This document shows, one piece after another, positions 47,933 to 59,602 of a stretch of DNA of 64,000 bases. Source of the DNA: Scleromitrula shiraiana (taxonomy: Eukaryota > Ascomycota > Leotiomycetes > Helotiales > Sclerotiniaceae); contig JABELC010000003.1 of assembly GCA_028455995.1 (NCBI GenBank), positions 2,046,001-2,110,000 of the forward strand, read 5' to 3'. Within the stretch, counting starts at the first letter, position 1. Each line of letters opens with the position of its first letter. A program made the translations under genes and the position numbers. The notes beneath the pieces were generated by a model, which made no database searches, had not been told where the DNA came from, and saw only the letters and a program-made list of their open reading frames with translations.

Positions 47933-48660
47933 CATCCATAAAACAGCATTGTTCGCTCTGTGCCTTGTTCTTTTGTTTTTTGATCCCAAGGTAAATGTTT
48001 AAGTTTGATGGTTTGGTGGTTTGGTGGTTTCGTGGAGCTTGTGAGTACCAGGGATTCAAATGGGACAAGGGACAAACAATGACGTAGAATACTTTTCATA
48101 TTTACATCATCACAACATTGATGAATCAATTCAAATTGAATTATTACTCTATCAATTTAGATCCCACTTCGATTTCCAAAATTCAAGAGAGAACAAACAA
48201 ATGAACATCTCCAAATCCCTTCTAAGTTCCAAGGATCAAGTAAACCTTCAAACAAATCTATTATACTATCAGCCATTCCAACTTATTGTTATTACCAAAC
48301 CTTTTCGGGGAATATACAGTATCTATAAATTGTTATACATATGTACCAAAGTATCGATACCTAAGTATTTCAAAGCCCCATCATTGGAATTCCGGTTTGT
48401 TTATTCGTATCTTTTCTCTTTCATCATCTTGAGATACCCTCAAATTTTCCTTATTTAAACAATACCCAATTCGACTTTGTACTTTCCATATCTAACTAAA
48501 ACGTACTATCCAATCTATTTCATTCTCAATCGTTACTTCTCTATTCAATTTCGTAACTTTCCACCATATCAAACAACCTTCAAATTACATCCAACGAAAG
48601 AACTATAATATAATATTACATTGAGGGGCAAGGATATAATAACAACCAAGGGCGAAAACC

Positions 48661-49906
48661 ATGCTTCGCACAACAACTACCCGCACAACAGCTACCCGCT
48701 CACTTCTAAAGAGCTTCACAAAAGTTCCAACCTCAAGAGCAAACTACAGTGCAGCTTCATCAACCATAAAACATGTATCCCCTCTCCACAAACTAACAAT
48801 AAGTACCAAACGACCACAACCCCTCATCTCCTTATCACGACCAACACCCCTCTCCTCATACTATGCCACCAAATCCGAGCCACCATTCGACAAAATCGAT
48901 TTCAAAACCGAAGACAACATTGCCAAAACAAAAATCGAACCACATCCCGAAAACATATCGGGAGGATCATCAGTGCGTCATGTATTTGAGGAAAGACCTG
49001 CACATCATGATGCCCACGGCACCGTAAAAGATGATATTCAGACGATCAAGGATACATTTGCTTTGAATGATGTTCCTAGGGAATCTTTAGTTATTGGAGC
49101 TGCGGGTGTAATTCCCTATGCTGCTACTTCTGCTTCGACGGTTTGGTTGGCTTATGATATTAATCATGCTCATGCTACGGGTCAAGGTATATTGTTTTCA
49201 CCGGAGACGGCTCATCAATTGCTTGATTTGATTACTCCTATCCAAGTGGGATATGGTGCTGTAGTAAGTTTTAATTGTTTGATACTTTATGCATGAATGA
49301 ATGCTAATTGAGTTGCAGATTATTTCCTTCCTTGGAGCTATTCATTGGGGTTTGGAATATGCAGGATATGGAGGATATCATAGTTATCGACGATACATCT
49401 ACGGAGTTATCGCCCCAGCAGTAGCATGGCCTACTCTTCTGATGCCTGTTGAATATGCACTCATCACTCAATTTACTGCCTTTACATTCCTATACTTCGC
49501 AGATGCCCGAGCAACAGTTCGAGGATGGTTCCCTCCTTGGTATTCTACTTACCGCTTTGTCCTTACATTTATTGTCGGTGCAGCAATTGTGGCGAGTTTG
49601 GTTGGAAGAGGAAGAATCGTAAAGTCGGATGGCCAACTCAAGAGTCCGGTTGATTATGTTAAGGAGGATCGGGATGCTCAGTGGGTGGCTTTAGAGAAGG
49701 AGGAGAAGGAAAGAAGAGCTAAGATGGTTGCGGATGAGGAGGCAGAGGATGAAGAGGATAAGAGTGAAGATGAGGGAGAGGTAGAGGGAGAGGAGAAGGA
49801 AGAGAGTGGTGACAAGAAGGATAGTAAGGATGATAAGAAGGATAGTAAGGATGATAAGAAGGACGAAAAGAAAGAAGAGAAGGAATCGGATAAGGAGAAG
49901 AACTGA
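48661..49906 (+). CDS. Mitochondrial DUF3429 (TMEM69-like) membrane protein
   Basis: Two exons (48661-49263 and 49319-49906, 55-nt intron) encode 396 residues. The first about 50 residues are rich in Arg, Ser and Thr without acidic residues, a typical mitochondrial targeting sequence. From about residue 140 come the DUF3429 blocks: VPRESLVIGAAGVIPYAAT, YGAVIISFLGAIHWGLEYAGYGG (formed across the splice) and RRYIYGVIAPAVAW, with about five membrane helices to residue 300. FRP-like FVLTFIVGAAIVASL is the last. The C-terminus is a very acidic and Lys-rich tail with repeated KDSKDDKK units, which may vary in length between strains. The family lies in the inner mitochondrial membrane in several eukaryotes; its biochemical role is unclear. 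The splice joins the conserved block and is therefore secure. Confidence 0.9.
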
Positions 49907-50339
49907 AGGAGCTAGATCCTCGACTTGTACATTATCATCTTCTCTTTTATTCAAATAATGTCTGATAATCAATCTTGCTACTCAAGTAATTAGCAAATTT
50001 TAAATCATCATAGTTCGCAACATATTTCTTTCAACCAATCAACTGAGTGATATAATCCCCCCGGACTCTCATCAAGAAATACAAATCAAGTCTTTTCAAA
50101 TCCCTTCCCTCCCTATCTCAAATATTCTACGCAAAGCCATCCAGTACATCCACGATCTACGATCGATAAAACCACAGCCCTCATGAAAAATTCCAAACCC
50201 AAACCCAAAACAAAAACCAAAACCAAACTCAATATCCCATCACTCAATCGAAACCGAAATCGAAATCCAAATCCAGCATCCCATCATCTCCCCAACCCAC
50301 CCCACCACTCCAACCACTTATATCTTCAAGTTATATCCC

Positions 50340-50375
50340 ACTCATCCCCACTCCACTCCACTCCACTCCATTCCA
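50340..50375. repeat. (CCACT)n microsatellite
   Basis: Several near-perfect CCACT pentamers in a C-rich stretch. Confidence 0.7.
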
Positions 50376-50544
50376 CTCATCCCCCCTCCTTCAAACCCAT
50401 AACTATCTCACAACCCTTCCTATCTCATCCATCCCATCCCATCTCATCCACAAACCACGCACCACTCTCTCACTCCCAAACCTTGAATCTGATCTCTTTG
50501 CATGATATATCCATTAAGATCGGTTGATTGGTTAGATGAATTTG

Positions 50545-50632
50545 ATAATGATATAATGATATAATGATATAATGATATAATGATATAATGATATAATGAT
50601 ATAATGATATAATGATATAATGATATAATGAT
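50545..50632. repeat. (ATAATGAT)11 perfect octamer array
   Basis: Eleven uninterrupted copies of an 8-base unit, with no variation between copies. Confidence 0.95.
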
Positions 50633-52280
50633 AGATTGGATTAGTTTTAGTAGTTTGAGAATAAAGAAATGCGGGACAGATGGAAAGATAGAAAGATAGT
50701 ATCTTGTTGATGGGATTGGTGCTGGGAATGGTGAGGTAGATGATGGAGGGGTGTCTATGAGGGAAGGAGGGGGTGAGGAAGAAGGGAAAATATGGATAGA
50801 TAGATGGATGGATGGATTAAGTGTAGAGGTAAATATCCAATGGCTAACCATACGTGCAAGAGAACATGCTACAGTACAGCACATCAGCAAAGGGCCAAAA
50901 CAATATCGAGAAATCCGTGTTCTCTATTTGTATCATCATCTCTGGAGAATAAACCAGTATTGAAAATATCATCCTATTCATACTAGTAGCTGCTAGCAAG
51001 ATTATCTGATATCCAAGACTGTAGTATACAGAATCCAACCAATCGAGCTATTTAAAATCTGAATGTCAATTTATTTTATATATAATCAAATTGTAAATTG
51101 AGTATTAAGATTTATAAAATCTATATTATATATAAGTATTCAAAAAACATATAAATCTCCATTCTCTAAACAGACATTCATAATAAATTTGCTCAAAACA
51201 CACCAAAACATCTATTTTCTAAACAGACATTAGAAAATGAATTAGCCCGTGTGGATAATATAATGCTTATCATCCATTCACGCTACAAATACAACACTAA
51301 TCGCCTCTTTTAGATTCTATTCCAAGTGAACTATACACAGGTTAATGGTCTCCTCTACACCATCATGAGAAAAAAAAAAATCAAAACCATTCCAATCTCT
51401 GGATAACAATCGAGAGAAATAAATTCAAACTTGTGTTTCGATAAATAACGAGCATTATCATCTAATAATTTTACCTCTGAAAGACTTATACAACTATGAA
51501 CTTATATATTAAAAACATTGTTACCTAATATCCCAGGTTTTGTCTGGAATTATTTACGGCGGGGGGGAAGGGGGGTCATTAACAGGTTTTCCCGTTTAGA
51601 TCTAGGTGACAAGTACTACCCCATACCAAAAGCCCCTTCATATCCCAAGATCCCGAGAGCTAGAGAGTGATAGTGATAAAGCTGTTCAAGTTGTACACAA
51701 GGTGGTACGAGACACATCTAGTCGTTTAACATGCACTAGCAAGTGGGATCAATGAGAACCGTAGGATAGGATGAAACTGTCTGAATTTGAATATTCGATT
51801 TACCAAGTTTATCTTGTAGATAACCTATCTCGTGTATATGCTCTTCATCCGATCCATGGTATATATACGAGAACTCTAAATCGAATGACAAGTATAGATT
51901 CGATTTAGGATCAGAATATCTCATCTCAAACTAGCCAGGGGCTGAATCGATCGAGCAACAACCAGAGTACATCAAGCTGATGACGACGAGTAACAGACGG
52001 GTTCGAAATTTGCTTCACTCGAGGCAGTAAAATATAAATGTCATGATATACGAAACATACTGTTGGAGCTATAGAATACAAATCTAGACAAGTAGAAGTC
52101 AGAGAGCTAAAAGCCTCTCATACATGGACTTGACTTGAAGAGGCTAGTGAGCACAGATCAGCTAAAGGCTCTTGCACTGATAAAAAGATTCTGTAAGCCC
52201 AGGCGTTCAAGAAGTCTCTTCTCTTTGTCACAAAAAGAATCTGTATATATATTTTAATACGGCAAAGGAATCAAAAACAA

Positions 52281-52379
52281 TCCGGCATGGTGTAGTGGCT
52301 AGCATTTCCGCCTCTCAAGATAACTGTACAACAGTTTCAAAGGTCGCGGGAGACCGGGGTTCAATTCCCCGTACCGGAA
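52281..52379 (+). tRNA. tRNA-Glu(CTC) with intron
   Basis: Cloverleaf: acceptor TCCGGCA (52281-52287) pairs with TACCGGA (52372-52378), with one C-A mismatch at the sixth pair. The D arm starts at 52290. Anticodon stem TCCGC (52107+200) pairs with GCGGG, and the loop CTCTCA carries anticodon CTC at 52314-52316, so it reads GAG. A 27-nt intron (about 52318-52344) lies after position 37, the canonical site. The T arm is CGGGG-TTCAATT-CCCCG with normal B-box sequence; the A box is in TGTAGTGGCTA. The overall sequence resembles eukaryotic tRNA-Glu, including the AGACCGGGGTTC region. Discriminator base is A at 52379. Confidence 0.9.
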
Positions 52380-52385
52380 TACTTC

Positions 52386-52389
52386 TTTT
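52386..52389 (+). terminator. Pol III T-run terminator of tRNA-Glu
   Basis: TTTT begins 7 bases after the tRNA 3' end; a short but acceptable RNA polymerase III stop. Confidence 0.5.
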
Positions 52390-54524
52390 GCTCTCTTGTT
52401 TGCTGGTTGATATCGATGTCAATATCGTTGACCAAGCGGTCTTTTTGGGAGGATTTTCTTTTCAGGAATATTCCAGAGATTGTATCAGGAGACAAATGCC
52501 TTAGGCCTTTAGGGCTGGCTAATAATGGAGGATTGATCATGCCCAAAGTGGGACAAAGGGGTGGAGTCACTAAGTATCAAACACAACCCGAAAACTGTAT
52601 CCGAGAATGTGCCGACCAGTATATGTGCTCGGCGCGACGCTTTTTCTTCCCCCGGCAGACCATACCATGCCATATTGTATCATGCAGAGAGATTATTGTG
52701 CAGTAGTGTTGTAAAAGCTTGTAACTTGGCGGTTCTCAGGGTGTATGGATGTAGATATGATGATAGGCTTCGAAGTTAAGACAGGGTTTCTATCAACCTC
52801 AATTTCTTTTTGGAAGATGTCGTTTCGAGCTCGTCTACTTTCATGGAAATTCAAGAAGGAATATCATCCAGGATATTGACGATAGTAGAATTATAAGATG
52901 AATGACGCAATAAAATTTCCCCCATATCATGCAATATTACCAAAGCTGGTGCAGTGACGATTGAATAATCAAAGCATCCAGGGTATGGCTAAAAACCATA
53001 TAAGGTTTAGACTTTTTCAGGTTCCCGACTCGTTCCCCCTGACTCCGGGTACCACTTGGGTACAACGGAGATGAATTTTGATCGAGACTCGAAGCTAGGG
53101 GAACAGAGCATTTGAAGAAAAAAAAATAATGAAAAAAATTTCGTCGAATTTTTTTGGTATGGATACCTGTATCCTAGAATATGAGAGAGTCACGACATCG
53201 ATATTCCTTGGGAATTTATCTATCAGCTGATAGGATACATACATATATGGCGTTCGAGCGTTCTTATTGCAGTCGGGATAATCTCGCAATATCAATTGGA
53301 AGTTAGAGATGGTGGCATGCATATACAGTACAGATCTTCCTACTGATTGCCGCCGATGACTCTAATTTTTAGCAATGCAGTATGGCATGATATGTACGCC
53401 GAGTGTTGTATGCATCAATCATATGCATGTGAATAATTGGGTATGTTATAGATTTTCCGTCACGGAACTGGTGTTCATTTCTCAGAAAATAGAAAGATTT
53501 GAAACTCCGTGCCATGATATGATTTACTTGCGAATTGCTCCGTCTCAACATCTGACTTAATACAGTAATCTGATAGGTATGTACTTCTTTACTTACTTCC
53601 GTACTTAGGAAACCTTGTCGTAAACCCTATCAAGCCTCCAATAAAAATCATCTGAAGAATATGTTTTAGCTGCTACCGCTGTTGTAGGTAGGCTTGTAGC
53701 ATTCGATCAGTTTGGAAAGCTTGTTCGTGGGCTGTTTGTGTGGTGTCATGCCAGGTTAAGATGAAGTTCTCGATGAGGTCTATCAGAACGATCCCCACTC
53801 CAAAAATTTGCCGAAAGACATGCAATGCATCCTTGGCTCCCGCTGCCGCTCCTGGTTGTCTTTCTAAAAATTAAGTACCGGTAGCTGGACAAACTCAATT
53901 TCGAATTCAGGTTAGCATCACTATCACAAGTTTCTACCCAGCCTCTCGTAAGTCTCATCACCGAGTTACCAGCTCAGCAACTTGCCATATTCTACGACGT
54001 ACATAAGGACGATATGCCACTCGGCTGACTCATATAACGAGTGTAACGCAGCAACCGGCTGACAACCTTTACAAATCTCTTATCATTTCCGCGACATCCC
54101 CTAAAGTCTGATGGTTTGCAATGTCTGCAATTCCCTGAGTCATTTCGAATGCTTATCCGCATTTGTTGTCCTACATGCTATAGTTGGTGGCCTGATGATC
54201 ATTGGTCGATATAAGTGAACTATAGTCCGGTAATTATTATATAGTGGTAATTTTCATGCAATGACATGAAAGTACTGGAGGCTGTGGTGATCATGTACAC
54301 CTAAGCAATGAAAAAAAGCTCGGGACACTCGGGAGTGGATACGCAATTAGAAACCCAATATACATACCCAGTAAGTAGGTTTTATAAGAGTAGACGTTAA
54401 TCCATCTTCATTTTTTCCCTTCTCTAGTCGTTTTGCATTTTGGAATATGCTTTTGATCCTCTCGAAAAATAACCCTATCTCTCGAAACAATTTCCCAATA
54501 AAGATCACGTGGTCTAAATCAATT
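52390..54524. other. Gene-poor intergenic region
   Basis: About 2.1 kb between the tRNA and the small two-exon gene. AT-rich. Short open frames on both strands show no recognisable protein character, no transposon ends and no long repeats. Confidence 0.45.
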
Positions 54525-54954
54525 ATGTCTTCGACACAATGTTCGCGAGAGAGTAGCTGTGAAAGTGACAGCCGCGGCTCTTCTACACCTAGTAAGCCTT
54601 CCGGTGGTCAATCACCAGTCTTGCCAAGCATAAACGGCCCACCAGATGTGTTGAGGTCGCATGTACTGGCTAGCCCAAAGGCGTCCGATGCTGAGTGTTG
54701 GGAGAGAATGTTAGCATTGCAGAAAGAATATCATTGCTATCATTCAGCGAGATTAGAAGCTGCCGTGGAGGCTTTAGAAAATGGGTGGCTTATTGAGGAC
54801 GTTCCTATGCGTTAGTATTTCCCTGGTCTTGTAGGAAGAAGAGAATGAATCTGACCTTATCAAAGCGTCTCGACTATGCTTGGATTTACTTAATGAGGGA
54901 TTGAGGGCCCAGCTCCAAGAGTTTGAAGCTATCCAGAATGGATTGATTCGTTAA
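54525..54954 (+). CDS. Small two-exon hypothetical protein
   Basis: Exons 54525-54810 and 54866-54954, with a 55-nt intron (GTTAGT..CAAAG), encode 124 residues. The first about 55 residues are Ser-rich and disordered (SSCESDSRGSSTPSKPSGG). The rest is helical: ECWERMLALQKEYHCYHSARLEAAVEALENG in two pieces, then across the splice LCLDLLNEGLRAQLQEFEAI. The exon 2 frame gives a well-formed leucine-containing amphipathic helix that would not be expected by chance, which supports the splice although the donor is GTTAGT rather than GTAAGT. Family unknown. An in-frame ATG at 54447 would give a longer start, but the Ser-rich start at 54525 looks more natural. Confidence 0.55.
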
Positions 54955-57535
54955 TTATTTCTGTCAAATTCGGGTGGATATCTGGTGTTGTAAAATGGCT
55001 CTTCGAAAGACCAAGGATTGATGACTTTCGTTGAGATAATGCATAAAAAGGATGGAGTGTGTATTCCGGTTAATGTTAATAGGGAAAATTTGACCTTTAG
55101 CGTTGGCGTTTGGTTTTTGGGAAAGGGGAGAAGGAACGCCTTCTCCATACACGCGAGGTGCTAGATTAGTAGCGCACAATCGTTATGTCTTTAATTGAAA
55201 GTGGTTGTGGATGGCAGTGAGTGGCGGTGTGTGGTGGCAGTGTCTCTCTCAGCCAACACATCTGGTCTCACCGGATTCTTATCCATTGTTTTCTTGGTAG
55301 CTTGGACAATGCTGTGTATGGTTGGGCGGATAATTGGTAAAAGAGTTCAAGAATTTTTTGGTTCAACAAGTTGGTAAAGAAAGCTATCAAGTCAATCGCA
55401 ACCACATTTGCATCGGAATTCCCATATATATATGCATCAATGAGGTTCACGACCTGTATTTAACTTTCGTAGAAGTCGTGAATTCAGAGCGAAATTGGAA
55501 GGCAAGTTCTATAATATTTGATCACATGATTGCTGCATTAGGCAAGTACTTTGAGAAACAGAGCAAACGAAGAACGAAAAGTTTTCTCTTAAGATCAAAG
55601 ATACATTAAGTTATCAACATACTCAGTTCCACTCTCTATGTCATTTGTGTCTTAAAGAGAAGATGGAATCAAAAAATCCGTATCAACTACAAAGATATTG
55701 GTGCCTTTTGCACATCATGACCCATCTGAACTATGAACTCCGTAGCGGTTAGCCGCAGACCAAATTTCGCGTTCAGAAATTGCGATGATTCTGAGGTCAC
55801 CAATATGGCTCCGTACTTCTCCAATACATCTTAGCTGCGGCTCATCGCATCGTCCATGATCTTCCCGTGCTACAAATTCAACGGTTATGTCACTGTCGTA
55901 GTACTTAGATCTTGTTTAGTATCGAGTCTTCAAGGTTTGAATATATTATAAAGCCTTGAATCCTGAAAATTTCGCAAATGATAAAGGTAACTGACTGACA
56001 TAATCACAGTAGTATCAAAGTAAGAAGGTTAGATTCTACCTAGAGATCGGTTCGTTGTAACCTTCTTTATCTTAATCGCTCGGAGGAATCATACTTATTG
56101 AGAAGCTCAATGGGCAAATCCTTCCTGAGATATCACGAGTCACACAAATATTGAAATACTGTACCGGAGATAAGGTCTTGCTCGGTAGCGGTTACGGTCG
56201 GTTTGTGAAACAATTCAATCATCACTTCCCGATCCGATAAGTTTATACATGCCTAGAGTAGGAATGTCTATTGCACTGTACCCAGTAGCATGGACAACGA
56301 TCAGTTGCACTATTTCAGAGGCTTTCGTCATGGAAACATGAGTTCACTGTGGGTTCGTTCCCTGAGTTCAAGATGTTGTATATCTTCGACTGTACAAGAT
56401 TATCAAGATGAAGCTATGAACTCCACTCTCTCTTTGAGGCGGGGAGATCATGATCGACAATCACCCCTGTTCGGTATCCCCCACCACTTAAGGATATCAA
56501 ACCTTATCGTGACCTCGGAAGCCACTGTTGAACTGCACAAGGTCGAAGAAAAGCAGGTATCTTTTGCTCATAATCAATCAATAAAATCAAGGACACAGAA
56601 CACCTGCCAATAAACACCACACAAAGGCAAATCCAGGCCTTTTCCTAGAATGGTTTTAACTCCCAGAGTTGAAAAGAAACCAAGTACACAAAAATATCCG
56701 TCCCGCAAAATGAAACTACTGAATTGTAGGCGGAGGATTATTCTATCCTGCCAATCATATACTCCGTATGCAATGAGGCATCTTTCAGCAACATGGCATT
56801 TGCATCAACCTGTAGATAACCGCAGAAGCGCCTCGTGGCAAAATTGATCTCAGCGAGCAAGTCCTCCTTATTTGGGAGAAATTTGTGATTTGTATTTCAT
56901 CGACCCCGCCAACAACATGCTACGACCCAGCTGTAAGTCACACCCAAACTTGATCTATCATATCAAAGCAGATATGTGATATTCATTCTCAGCTGCCATA
57001 TAGACGATTCATTCATTGCGAATGTCATCAGTCGCTACAGTGTTGTCTTTATTCGAACAAACTACACAACGAACAACCAACCAGAGATAACCAAGCGGAG
57101 CGTACTCATAAACTGCCTCGGCGATTTTTTTATACACAACCAAGGCTCGTCTTACTTGGGTTTGTCTTCAAACATTTCAATAAAGAGCCTCCATCGAAAT
57201 AATCGCAGAGAATCTACTATGAGCGATAAAGTCATTTCATGTACTTAACCTTTTCAATAGCTCAGTATCTCTTGTTGAAGGCGCATTTGAGATACATTCA
57301 ATCAAATAGTGCTTCCCAACTATCTCTCAACGATCATAGCCCCATTTGTCCTACCGACACGGATATTGGGAGGAGGAATCTGGATATACTCTTGGCGATC
57401 TACTGACAACTTCCCTATATTTTATCGCCGCATATTTCCCACTCAGAAGCTCCCCTTGATACTTTTTGTCGACTTAATTGGTGGGCTGAGGCGGTGGTTT
57501 GCTATTGCTATTACCTAGCTTCAGAAAACCGAGCT
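54955..57535. other. Gene-poor intergenic region
   Basis: About 2.6 kb upstream of the pseudokinase gene. Frames at 55195-55377, 55334-55609, 56290-56613 and 56976-57248 are stop-free but have no recognisable protein pattern or splice partners. An unannotated orphan gene or first exons of the downstream gene could be here. Confidence 0.4.
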
Positions 57536-59602
57536 ATGGAATACCGTAGAAATTCTATGGTGCTAAATCGAAAGCAACAAACTAGTACAAACCCTCAAAT
57601 ATATGCCAGCTTTGCTGGTGCTGGTGTCACCCGTAGTCCTTATGGAGCCCTGGATGATATACCCACAATGTGGTGGGATGAGGAACGAATTCAAACAACA
57701 GTCACACGAGCATTTGTTCTATCAAAGCTACGTCCAGACGAACAAGAGCGCTTGTATGAGCCATTGTGTTTTGGCGATGGTTTAACGGATAATACATATA
57801 TAGAATGGATTGAAGAAAAGGCCAAGAAGATATTTCTAATCTTGGTGGATTTGCGTGTACCAGACCAAATATTTGGGGTCATAGATGATTCATGGGATGA
57901 CGACGATCTACCAATACCTCTGGATCAACTAGAGAGATTGCAATTGACCTACAATAGGGATGAGAAGTTAGAGAGGAAATTCTTTCAGCGACAATTCAAC
58001 TATCTTCTAAGGTATATTGCAAAGGGAGAACATTTGTATTACGATGATGCAGAAGTGGTACCTCTGGAGCTAGTAGATAAACGACCTGGTGGTTCACTGC
58101 CCAGTATTTCACCAAGCAGTATTGACAAGGTGCATCTTCCAGGGAGGCCAAACAATATCTTTTTACGCCGACGAATAGCTCTTGGTTCCGCAACTGAACG
58201 TATGCCACGCGAAGACTTCCTATCTGAAATTGAGGCTATGAAAGGCGTGCAACATACTCATCTGACATCATTATGGGCTTCTTACATCCATCAAGACAAC
58301 GGCTATCTTCTCTTGACCCCAGCCAGCGACAACAGCCTCAAATCTTTTCTAACCATAACACCCCAATCATTCAAAATTCTCGCAAAGCAGGACCGCCGAG
58401 TCCTCCTTCTAAACTGGCTTCATTGCTTGGCAAGCGCTCTAACTTTCCTTCACAAACTGGGACTTTCACACCGTAGCATCAAGCCCACGAATGTGATGCT
58501 TGACCTTGAAAACAACATTTTCTTGGGTGATTCTAAAGGGTTCCACTCACAAGCCTTAAGTGGGGAAAAGAAAGGATTCGACAAGGAATGTTACGACTAC
58601 TCTGCTCCTGAGCAATCTCACCGATCACCAGCTTCTACTGCTAGCCTCACAAATACCGCCTCTATTGTATCGCGACCGAACACATCAAACAGGTCTACTG
58701 GCGTGCTAAGCGACCCTGCATCCAGAACTGTATCTATTGCCATGTCAAACGACTATTCATCAGTTTACTCCGCCTCAACTAACTCTCAACCTGAGAATCT
58801 TAGCTTGTGGCAAACTACCAGTCATGCAAGGCCCGGAAAGCACGATCCTCAAAAAGCTGATGTGTTTTCCCTGGGAGCTATATTCCTGGAGATCATCACT
58901 TTTCTCCTGAAACGAGCTTCAAGAAATTTCGCCACACATCGATCTGCAAAAGTTAAAACATCAGGGCGTGGTGGAGGACCTCCCGATGCAAGCTTTCATA
59001 AGAACTTGGGACAAGTAGAGAGTTGGATGAATATACTCCTGAAAGATGCCTCAAAGAAAGAAGACAAAGTCTTCCGGGGAGTATCGCAAATAATCTCACT
59101 ATCTCAAAGAATGCTTTCCCCGGATCCAAACGATAGACCAATTGCATCTGAGGTTCGGGATAGACTTTGTGCAATTCTAACCGAAAATTGTGGTTTGGGC
59201 GAGAAACCTGGAGGTGCAAGGACGGGTCGAGGCTATATTCACTGTGAAAACAAGATATCAGAGGATCAGTGGAACTTTGGGTTTGACCAACTACGTCTCG
59301 CAAGTCAAAGAGCAGCAGCAGAAGCATGTGCTTCTGTGGCAGGAAATACAACGGCTAACATACCCCTGGGTAATGGCGGGGTAATATATGGTGTGGAACG
59401 AATGGCAACGGTGGTGAATAATGGGATACCTTTATCGTCGATGATCGGGAGGGATGGAGATCGAGTTAGCATTAATACTAATAATACAAGTAGTGGGAAG
59501 AGCAGTGATGAAAAGGGTAAGAGTAAAGGCAAGGGGGAAGGGAAGGCACACGCTAAAGCTAAGGCATGGCAGGCTCCTGTTTACGCTGGTAAGCCAATTT
59601 GA
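57536..59602 (+). CDS. Divergent protein kinase, probable pseudokinase
   Basis: A single open exon of 688 residues from ATG 57536. An N-terminal helical region (WWDEERIQTTVTRAFVLSKL) leads into a protein-kinase-like fold from about residue 205: alpha-C-like FLSEIEAMKGVQHTHL, hinge-like GYLLLTPASDNSLKSFL, helix E, then HRSIKPTNVML at 312-322 and GDSKG at 331-335, and later the APE-like SAPEQ and DVFSLGAIFLEI. The catalytic HRD is HRS (Asp314 replaced by Ser) and DFG is DSK, and no A-x-K is obvious in the beta-3 region, so phosphotransfer is unlikely. A Ser-rich insert follows SAPEQ. The C-terminus after the kinase fold is Asn-, Gly- and Lys-rich (KGKSKGKGEGKAHAKAKAW). Upstream exons cannot be excluded. 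Confidence 0.8.
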   Translation: MEYRRNSMVLNRKQQTSTNPQIYASFAGAGVTRSPYGALDDIPTMWWDEERIQTTVTRAFVLSKLRPDEQERLYEPLCFGDGLTDNTYIEWIEEKAKKIFLILVDLRVPDQIFGVIDDSWDDDDLPIPLDQLERLQLTYNRDEKLERKFFQRQFNYLLRYIAKGEHLYYDDAEVVPLELVDKRPGGSLPSISPSSIDKVHLPGRPNNIFLRRRIALGSATERMPREDFLSEIEAMKGVQHTHLTSLWASYIHQDNGYLLLTPASDNSLKSFLTITPQSFKILAKQDRRVLLLNWLHCLASALTFLHKLGLSHRSIKPTNVMLDLENNIFLGDSKGFHSQALSGEKKGFDKECYDYSAPEQSHRSPASTASLTNTASIVSRPNTSNRSTGVLSDPASRTVSIAMSNDYSSVYSASTNSQPENLSLWQTTSHARPGKHDPQKADVFSLGAIFLEIITFLLKRASRNFATHRSAKVKTSGRGGGPPDASFHKNLGQVESWMNILLKDASKKEDKVFRGVSQIISLSQRMLSPDPNDRPIASEVRDRLCAILTENCGLGEKPGGARTGRGYIHCENKISEDQWNFGFDQLRLASQRAAAEACASVAGNTTANIPLGNGGVIYGVERMATVVNNGIPLSSMIGRDGDRVSINTNNTSSGKSSDEKGKSKGKGEGKAHAKAKAWQAPVYAGKPI

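Larger units (their letters stand above)
47126..48660. other. Divergent intergenic region with repeats
   Basis: About 1.5 kb between the VPS13 and DUF3429 starts. It holds (GAT)n/(AAT)n and CATAG-type repeats and is otherwise AT-rich. A 132-codon frame at 48060-48458 has no protein-like pattern. It must carry both promoters. Confidence 0.45.
49907..52280. other. Gene-poor, repeat-bearing region
   Basis: More than 2 kb with no gene I can support. It has an AAACCC/AAAACC-rich stretch (about 50183-50230), CCACT repeats (about 50340-50375), a perfect octamer array (50545-50632), a G-rich run near 51560 and a short near-duplicate around TCTAAACAGACATT (about 51167 and 51217). Open frames here follow repeat composition. 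Confidence 0.5.

Noticed and set aside
50183..50527. Telomere-like AAACCC sequence and the frame over it
   Set aside because: The units are irregular and not TTAGGG/CCCTAA; genes continue on both sides, so this is simple-sequence DNA rather than a telomere.
50545..50632. Possible CRISPR-like array
   Set aside because: The octamers are contiguous without spacers, and the DNA is eukaryotic.
56290..57248. Several 65-107-codon frames before the pseudokinase gene
   Set aside because: No domain, codon bias or consistent splice sites; they may be chance, though an orphan gene cannot be excluded.
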